Shown in pieces: positions 57,411 through 64,000 of a stretch of 64,000 nt of DNA. Made by a program: the position numbers and the translations under genes. Source of the DNA: Oopsacas minuta (lineage: Eukaryota; Porifera; Hexactinellida; Lyssacinosida; Leucopsacidae); contig JAKMXF010000327.1 of the NCBI GenBank assembly GCA_024704765.1, forward strand, positions 203,360 to 267,359, read 5' to 3'. Under the pieces are notes generated by a model. It searched no databases. It was not told the DNA's origin and saw nothing but the letters and a program-made list of their open reading frames with translations. Every line of letters begins with the position of its first letter. Positions within the stretch are counted from its first letter, which is position 1.

Positions 57411-58683
57411 AATACATGAAAATTAGTCACAATCGATTAGTATTAAAAACTTGTGTTTACTTTCCATATTTCTTCGCTCCTTAGAACAACAATATATATT
57501 TTTCGGATGTAATTCAGTGTGTTAAGTTTCAATGAACATATTCTGCAAGAGCCTGGTGATAATTCGCCCCTGTCTACAGATTCGGACAACTGCTTAACTA
57601 ATACATCGCCCTCATTCTCCCAGGGCCACTATCTTACCTATAAGTTCACTTCTATCTAAAACTACCTTTCTCAGTCACCCGTTAGCCCAGCTACCCCAGG
57701 GATATCAGGATCCTCTTTTTAAACTAATAATAGAATACACATATAAGTGTGGAATCAGCAGTGTCAAGGAGTGTATACAAATTCAGGGTTGTCAAGGAAT
57801 TCTTAACCATAGATCCCAACCAAGAACTCTCCATATGCAGGACCGTTTTTATGGTTTATTGCAAAATATAGACAAGTAAAGATAATAGTTTCTATGAAAA
57901 ACAAGAGCCTAACATAACATTGAGTGAATAATCTGCAGAATTTACTAAGATAAATGAAAATTTAACATTCCATAATACAAGGTATTGCTACAAATGCTTG
58001 TCAAACCAGGTTAAATTGGCTGGTCACTTCGGGTACAAGTCTTAATCCAAATATGATTTCATTGGGAAAAACACAATACACGAATTATAATAAGATTAGG
58101 AAATTATCAACGCAAACGATTTGGAATAATATGCCAACCATAATGGCCAAATTTGTATGAAAATTTCATAAATAAAGCTCAATTTGCTAAGAAGAATGTC
58201 GGGAAATTCAGCATGACGAACTCTCTGCATAGGCTGAAGCTCTACCACCGGGCTCCATCTTCTATACATGGATAGCGCAGTAGGGTCGAAAGCCATTTCC
58301 TTAAAATTATTGTGTCACAAAGGATTTCAGGATTAAAGAAATAGAAAACGAGAGTAAATACTCTCTATGGATTGAAACTAATAGCGAGAAAATCTAACAG
58401 AGGGTAACATACATCATCTGTAGGGATTGAGAGACTATTAGCTAGTAGAAATAGGAACAGAGCGGAACGTACATCATCAGCAGGAATTGTGTTAGTGGTA
58501 TTGGATTTGGGAAATTTGAGTACAGTTTATCGAGAAAATTAGAATTTTTCAAAAATATTGTTTTTTGTAAATATCTGAAAAATTATGTCCTCTTACATTA
58601 TTTTGAAAAACATTTCAAAAATCTCACATATTTACATATGCTGCTTCACCAACACCTTAAAATATTCACGAAAATATGCATAA
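57411..58683. other. Intergenic; one unidentified minus-strand ORF
   Basis: Mostly AT-rich. On the minus strand, 58296-58096, a 66-codon frame starts MAFDPTALSMYRRWSPVVEL and is noticeably less AT-biased than its surroundings for the first 40 codons (to about FPDILLSKL). It could be an exon of an unidentified gene upstream of TNPO1 on the same strand, but no convincing donor site was found and I do not recognise the protein. Confidence 0.2.
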
Positions 58684-60780
58684 CACTGGCCAACAACATT
58701 TCTTAATCAATGAGTTGAGACTATTTCTATGGTATATCGGGGTCATTGAGTTCGAAAATGGCACTAGTTCTGGTCAATTGGCTCTACTTTTCGTGATATT
58801 GTAAAATTATGTTTCTCAGCATCCGTGAATCTGTGTTCACTGATACCATACAGTATGTATGTACTACATTATAACTAGAATTGAACATACGTAATAAGCA
58901 GATAATTTGAGATATAATATGATCTGAATTCTTATCAATCATGAACGAATGTTCTCTTATACGAATTCCTCTTGTGAGGTTCTTGGGGGCAATCACGCAT
59001 AATGCTCCAGCAGTAATCTGCCAACATGTGAGCGTCCCATCTTCCTTGGTACCATTCCTCCATAGTCCTGATGTCTTGGTGGAATCGCTCGCCCTGTTCT
59101 TCGCTTAAATCACCAAGATTTCAGGGAATTTCTCTAAATGGCTATAGAGATAGTGAAGTTTTATGCTCATTCTGGTTCCCAGACTGTGGAAGTTCTTGAG
59201 CATGCCTTCGACTAGATTCTGGTAGTTAGCCACTTTGGTGTTGCCTAAGAATCCCTTTACAACATCGACAAAGGAATACCACGCGGCAGCCTCAACTCCA
59301 GTCATGTGTGAGGCGAATTCTTCATCTTTATCAGTTTTCTGATATGTGGCCCATCAAAAATTCCTGCCTTAAGTTTCTCGCTACTCAGACCACGATATAC
59401 TGAGCAGAGATAGTTGAAACAGGCACCATCTTTGTTCAATACCTTTACGAATTATTTCATCAGTCCCAACTTGATGTGTAGTGGTGGTAGGATGATACAG
59501 TCACGGCTAACTAGTTCCTCGTTAATGATATTCTTTTCCCCCACGGCAATCTTTTGACGAACTGGCCAGTTCTTCTTTTCTCAGTGCACCTCATCTGCTC
59601 TGCTGTCCCACAAACCAAGAAAGCATGGGTATTTAGTGTAACCACTTTGCTGTCCTAACAGGATATTGACCATTTTCAAGTCCACACACGCGATTCAGTT
59701 GTGTTGATCATAACACAGCTTTTGTAGGACCATCTTTACAGTTGCATAGTGCTCTTTCAAGATTACTGAATGGCCGATCGGAACACAAGCAAATTTGTTA
59801 CCATTATGCAGCAACACGCACTTTAGACTCCGTTTAGAGCTGTCGATAAATAAATGCCACTCATTGCGATTGTATTGGGGCAGTCCCATTGCTGAGAGAA
59901 GTCCTGGGATGTTACTACAAAATACGAAACCGCCTTCTTCACTGAAATAGCGAATAAGTTCTTCGTCTCTGCATCGGTAATAAGTTATCTTAGCCTCACT
60001 GTGGAGAACATGGTGTTCACTGAGACGGGAAGCCAGGATCTCTGAAGCATCTTTTGACAAGCCTAAGTCTCTCACTAAGTCATTGAGCTGCCCCTGTGTG
60101 AAAGGCTCCGCTTTACTTATCTGTAACAACCCATTATAACTATTGCTGCTGTAAGTGCTGTCTGAAGATTCGTCAATTACCTCAGTAAACGCAGTATCAG
60201 GTAAGGACGTAAAAACAGGCACTTGAATTTCGCTGCAGTGTGGAATTGGGCGTCTTGCAGAATGTATGTCAGGATAATGCCACGAATTCTTTTTCTGCCG
60301 GTTCCATCCAGACATTTTAACAATGCAGAAGTAGCAGTCATCGTGATGGTTCTTGGGCTCTCCCCAAATTTGCACACTCTGTGAGGGCTCCATGACTTAT
60401 CCTGATCGCCTAATTTAATACCAAAGTAAGCCTGATAAGCTATTTTGGTGACATCTCTAATATTAAATCGATGTTCCTTTGCCATATATTCACCACAAAT
60501 ATGGCAAAAGACATCAGGATCATTGAGGCAACAACGTCTAATGCGTTTTGAATCCATAAAAGGTATATGTTGTGAACAAATAGTTGTAAATGTTGATATA
60601 AACATACAAACCGAAAATATTTGTCATATTACCTTAAAATTTAAGGTTGTGTAATATCTAGAAAACTAGAGCCAATTCAGCAAAACTAATAGGATTTTCG
60701 GATACAGAAACCCCGATAAGCCCTAAAAACACTCCAACAATCTGGGCCAAGAGGTAGAAATATTTTTTTGTTGACCTGTG
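58684..60780 (-). mobile_element. Long-TIR CACTA-like element, copy C
   Basis: Left end CACTGGCCAACAACATTT; right end in reverse complement CACAGGTCAACAAAAAAA. TAA flanks both (58681-58683 and 60781-60783). The ends stay similar for about 125 bp inward, with shared blocks TATCGGGGT, CGAAAAT and AATTGGCTCTA. Length 2097 bp. The same architecture appears in copy A, so ends and 3-bp duplication are supported twice. Confidence 0.8.
58900..60554 (-). pseudogene. Orphan transposase-like protein, copy C (few lesions)
   Basis: Best copy of the family. It starts MDSKRIRRCCLNDPDVFCHI at 60554 with zinc-binding-like Cys pairs (FCHICGEY, HRVCK; later DCYFCIVK). The second frame (60393-59695) carries TQGQLNDLVRDLGLSKDAS and WHLFIDSSKRSLKCVLLHNG, with a stop where Trp is expected after YDQHN. 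Then ACVDLKMV, CFLGLWDSRA-like and LPPLHIKLGLMK, a frame 59305-59105 with AAAWYSFVDVVKGFLGN and MSIKLHYLYSHLEKFPE, and finally GERFHQDIRTMEEWYQ (about 59070). Candidate catalytic triad: Asp of FIDSS, Asp of CVDLK, Glu of GERFH. Lesions: one frameshift near 60385, two or three stops. Role inferred: transposase of the surrounding element. Confidence 0.72.
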
Positions 60781-60783
60781 TAA

Positions 60784-62070
60784 TTAGTGTTTTCTCTAAT
60801 TTTTCCAAATTTTTGAGATCTATTCATAATGAGATTACATACTTCATTATCACATCGTAAAAATTATCTAGTGTCCAAAATATATATATAATTTGTCGTT
60901 CCATACCTTTTTGTCATTCTACGTCACTATCTCACATATTTCACACCTTTTTTTCTTTCTGGAATGTTGAACAACTCGAGACCGCAGTTGAAGCTAGTCT
61001 CTTAATCACGTAGACAAATATCTATCACTTTCGTGCAATACAAAAGCCAAAAAAGCGCGAATACATTAGCAATATGGTAAATCTGATTCCGAAAATAGTA
61101 TAGGCCCCCGACTCAGGGTCAATTCATATTTGAATATTCATAATTTTCAATGGAAACGTTTAGGTGCACACTCAAAGGTTGAATGAATACAATGTATCGA
61201 AATTCAAGCACAAAACACTTGCCCTTGCACTGATAATATCGTTTATATTGTATCAATCATAGAAATCGTCTTTCTCAATATATCATTTACTAAACCATGG
61301 AAATTTTGGCCATGAAAATTTCCACGATTTCTTCCAAGGGGTTTGGAATAATTTTGCTTGATCTCAATAACTAGAATTCAAGATTATTTCTCCATAAATT
61401 TGGCAAATAAATAGGAAAATTATACTAATATTCAAGAATTCGGACGAAGAAATCGAAATGTGCATGAAAAAACAATAAACCTAGCCTAAATTCTCAAAAG
61501 TTGCCTAAATAAAAGGATGTACACATTAGTACAATATACAGCGAGAAGCTATAATTGTGTTCTATAGACAACTGATGTAATATCTTAATTGCTTATATCA
61601 TCGATGGGATTAATAGCATAGACAGGCTTGTTCGCAGATAAGGAATGTTATAGATTGATACACATAACCATTAAGAATTTGCAATCTAATTGAGTCTTAT
61701 CCCATAGTCCAACACCGTTAGGTATGGATAATAGAATACTGGGAGCATAATCCCAGTAGGAGGGTGTAAACAGTATAGGATGGTCTTGATTAATTCAATT
61801 AAATTAATTCAATTCAATTAATACACAACCGCTAGACTATGGAAAAAAATTGGCACGTTTCTGAGTTACAGTTGAGACAATGATGCTTTATCAATAATGA
61901 ATATAAAACTCGATAATCATTGAAAATTATGGTAAAATCGGCATAGCCTATATATTACAACCCAACTTCCCATAAGGGCCATGCCATAATGATACATTTA
62001 GTTTACTGAGCTAACTAATACTATTACATAGTATAGTGGCTCAGTTCAAAAATGGTATAAGTGCAAATAT
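60784..62070. other. Intergenic, no feature seen
   Basis: AT-rich sequence with no coding signal. A small AATTCAATTAAATT-type repeat occurs near 61795-61822. Confidence 0.5.
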
Positions 62071-62078
62071 AAGTAAGA

Positions 62079-62760
62079 AGGGCACTCGAAAAAGTTCTGT
62101 CGTTTGTTATCAAATCTCAAATATTTTCTAGTAAGCTTATTCTACATCTATTTAGATCAGGGGTGGGCAAACTTCTTTCTGCGAGGGCCGCATTCTAATT
62201 CTAAATATTTATGCGGGCCGTATTAGGCTACGACTACGTTCCATGTTATAATTTTTATAGAAACTCTATTAGCTAATTGTAATATAAACAATAATTACGA
62301 TATACATAATAATTTACTATTATTGATTAACTAGAGCAATGCAGCTGATTCTTGAAATTTTCGAAGCCGTACCAAGATACAGTACTAGTAATACAAACTA
62401 AAAACGAATTCATTAATAGGTCAGGAAGATATTGCGGAAAGTTCACTTTATGTCAATTTATGCATCTATATCACTTAATCAAATTTTCTATGGGACCAAA
62501 TTTCCGAATGCGTAAGGAAGGGTAAGACAGTGATCAATTAATTTGAGTACTCAAATAAATTAAGCCAGGCGGGCGGTTCAAAAACGCAAGCGGACGTAGT
62601 TTGCCCATCCTTGCTTTAGATGTATATTATTTAGCTACACAACAAATTTCATTTGTTTATCTTTTGTACTTTTCGCATTGCTGATTTCTAAAAGCTTTGG
62701 CTTGTATGATTCCCCAACCAGAATTTGACCTCACGAGACACGATTTTAGAGCGATGGTTT
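62079..62760 (+). mobile_element. mariner relic (family of element A) holding a hAT MITE
   Basis: Left end AAGGGCACTCGAAAAAGTTC (62079) matches the TIR of mariner A. The start of the transposase appears after an insertion, at about 62720-62760 (FDLTRHDFRAMV then stop), matching DLTKRDFRAIV of element A. The rest is missing. Confidence 0.65.
62158..62613. mobile_element. 456-bp hAT-like MITE
   Basis: TIRs CAGGGGTGGGCAAACT and, in reverse at the right end, CAAGGATGGGCAAACT. Flanking 8 bp are ATTTAGAT (62150-62157) and CTTTAGAT (62614-62621), one mismatch. GGGCCGCATT subterminal sequence is typical of this hAT group. No coding capacity. Confidence 0.85.
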
Positions 62761-62769
62761 AGTGATTAG

Positions 62770-62842
62770 CGGACATTTCGTTCCCTGGACATTTCGTTCC
62801 GGACATTTCGTTCCCTTGACATATCGTTCCTGGACATTTCTT
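62770..62842. repeat. Minisatellite, GGACATTTCGTTCC unit
   Basis: Five units of about 14-18 bp with a (T)GGACATTTCGTTCC(C) core and small length differences, directly right of the mariner relic. Confidence 0.8.
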
Positions 62843-63069
62843 GAAGGAAGATTTTTCCTTTTCAAATTGTAGGGTTGATTTCATAACATTGGAATTAGAT
62901 TTCAATAAACAGTTATTACTATTACGCCTAGCCTATTGTTGGCAGGTTATTGTTCTTTTCGGAACAAATTAATTTTGTTCTAAGGTATCAAATTGCGTAA
63001 ATTGATTGCATTGTATAAATAGAACATAGCACATGGAATTTTATATGCACTACAATTCCCATGGCCACT

Positions 63070-63776
63070 TTAAATGTTGTGATTGAAATTCTGGAATCAG
63101 TTAGAGGCAAAGCAAAGGCTTAGATAGATGGTTCTTTGTATACTATAACTAAGTCTTGTTATCCATACTTACATTGGCTCTGTGAAAAACGTGCAACCAG
63201 TAAAGCCCGTATTTCTACCAAAAGGGAGTTGTGATAAAACCTGAGAGCAGATCTGATATCTACTCATCTCACACCCATGGACCAAATCCTGTGCGAGGTG
63301 AGATGATTAAAGGCATCACTCAAATGAAAGAGCGCGCATTGAATTCTGAAACCAGCACGAAGTCCATACTTGCTGGTGGATTAGGATCAATGAATGAGTC
63401 AACTATAGCATCACCACCAAAATTTGATTCAATATAACGGACAATCCGTCGACCAGATCCAGCAGTGAGAATTTTGATAACTCTGCTACGGCTACAGAAA
63501 TTATAATCCCTGAAAAATATAAATTAAACTCAAAAGGATAGCAGTTCTTACTATATGATTCAGGTATACATGAGACCAACAGACTGCTAGTATTTGGTAC
63601 TCATCGAATGCTCAACCTTTCACGGGACACAAGTAATTGGTATGCAGATGGTACATTCAAAGTTGTTCCCATTCAATTGTTTCCAGTTATACACAATTCA
63701 TTGCGAGAAAGATGGATACATCATTCCATGCATATATGCACTGATGTTAAACAAGCTTCAATCTACATACGATAAA
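63070..63776 (+). pseudogene. FLYWCH-MULE transposase relic 2 (N-terminal part)
   Basis: ILESVRGKAKA ... DGSLYTITKSCYPYLHWLCE, then CEKRATSKARISTKREL (63085-63230) fits a FLYWCH zinc finger. HTHGPNPVRGEMIKG (63260-63300) with ITQMKERALNSE matches the usual spacer. Then LNLSRDTSNWYADGTFKVVP and, in the next frame, FQLYTIHCEKDGYIIPCIYA (about 63690-63740) form the first MULE catalytic block. Frames change several times. The gene is cut at 63779 by a mariner and then by the window edge. Confidence 0.72.
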
Positions 63777-63777
63777 C

Positions 63778-64000
63778 TACTAGGGCGTTCAATAAGTCTT
63801 GCGGGTGATATCATAGAATATGATTCAAACACTATACACACTAATTCACTATATTATTTATTCAATGTAATCCCCTCCTGCAGATACACAAAGTTTTAAC
63901 CTTTCCACCCACTTGTAAAACACATTTCTTTACTCTTCTTCGGGGATGGATTTGAAGTACTGGTACAGGCCCGTTCCGAGTGCTTGTAATGTGTTAAAAT
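63778..64000 (-). mobile_element. mariner end and transposase C-terminus (truncated by window)
   Basis: TA then CTAGGGCGTTCAATAAGTCT at 63778 is a mariner-type end. Further on, the minus strand reads YFKSIPEEE, stop, then YKWVERLKLCISAGGDYIE and a stop (about 63965-63860), a mariner transposase C-terminus. The remainder is outside the window. It inserted in MULE relic 2. Confidence 0.75.

Noticed and set aside
58684-60780. Assigning the long-TIR family to PIF/Harbinger because of the TAA duplication
   Set aside because: Harbinger also favours 3-bp TWA sites, but the CAC...GTG ends, the CxxC module and the late Glu motif fit CACTA/CMC better and no Harbinger motif or MADF partner is visible. 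This remains an inference.
1-64000. CRISPR arrays, bacterial operons, tRNA or rRNA genes
   Set aside because: No regularly spaced identical repeats, no ribosome-binding-site-led gene strings, and no cloverleaf with T-arm consensus was recognised. The GAT run is a simple microsatellite.

Overview
The window is nuclear DNA of an invertebrate, most likely an arthropod; a crustacean such as a copepod would fit but is not proven. It is AT-rich, has GT-AG introns and carries many animal DNA transposons: mariner, Tc1-like/maT, hAT, MULE, Transib and a CACTA-like family. I see no bacterial operons, rRNA, tRNA or CRISPR array.

The only confidently identified host gene is transportin-1 (TNPO1, karyopherin beta-2) on the minus strand. 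Four coding exons (54850-55109, 39258-39406, 33058-33344, 15402-17390) join in frame to 894 residues and span 39.7 kb. Nearly all of that span is three large introns (15.4, 5.7 and 15.7 kb) packed with transposons. A splice-acceptor-like sequence just before the ATG suggests a further 5' noncoding exon.

Layout. 1-1850: degenerate coding-like sequence of unknown origin. 1863-5200: small hAT elements and a mariner inserted in a palindromic element. 5236-8930: a mariner split by a 2.46 kb hAT element with a perfect 8-bp target-site duplication (TSD). 9550-14250: a MULE split by a long-TIR (terminal inverted repeat) element (9889-12195) and by a maT element (12649-13959). 15402-55109: TNPO1. Intron 3 holds a DD41D element, a nearly intact maT element (24160-25474), mariner, CACTA-like and hAT relics. 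Intron 2 holds a hAT MITE and a second mariner copy. Intron 1 holds a Transib nested inside another Transib, a maT split by a mariner, Tc1 and mariner pieces and a 1.66 kb inverted repeat. 55110-64000: a second inverted repeat split by a pogo-like MITE, a second long-TIR element (58684-60780), a mariner relic holding a hAT MITE, and a FLYWCH-MULE entered by another mariner.

Two points stand out. (1) The inner Transib (41107-44069) ends in CACAGTG, the same heptamer as V(D)J recombination signals, has a perfect 5-bp duplication, and encodes a RAG1/Transib-type transposase with only three lesions. (2) An orphan arthropod protein family is encoded by an element with TIRs of about 115-125 bp, CAC...GTG ends and a TAA duplication, seen independently in two copies; I infer a CACTA/CMC-like transposon. 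The many nested insertions give a relative order of transposon activity.
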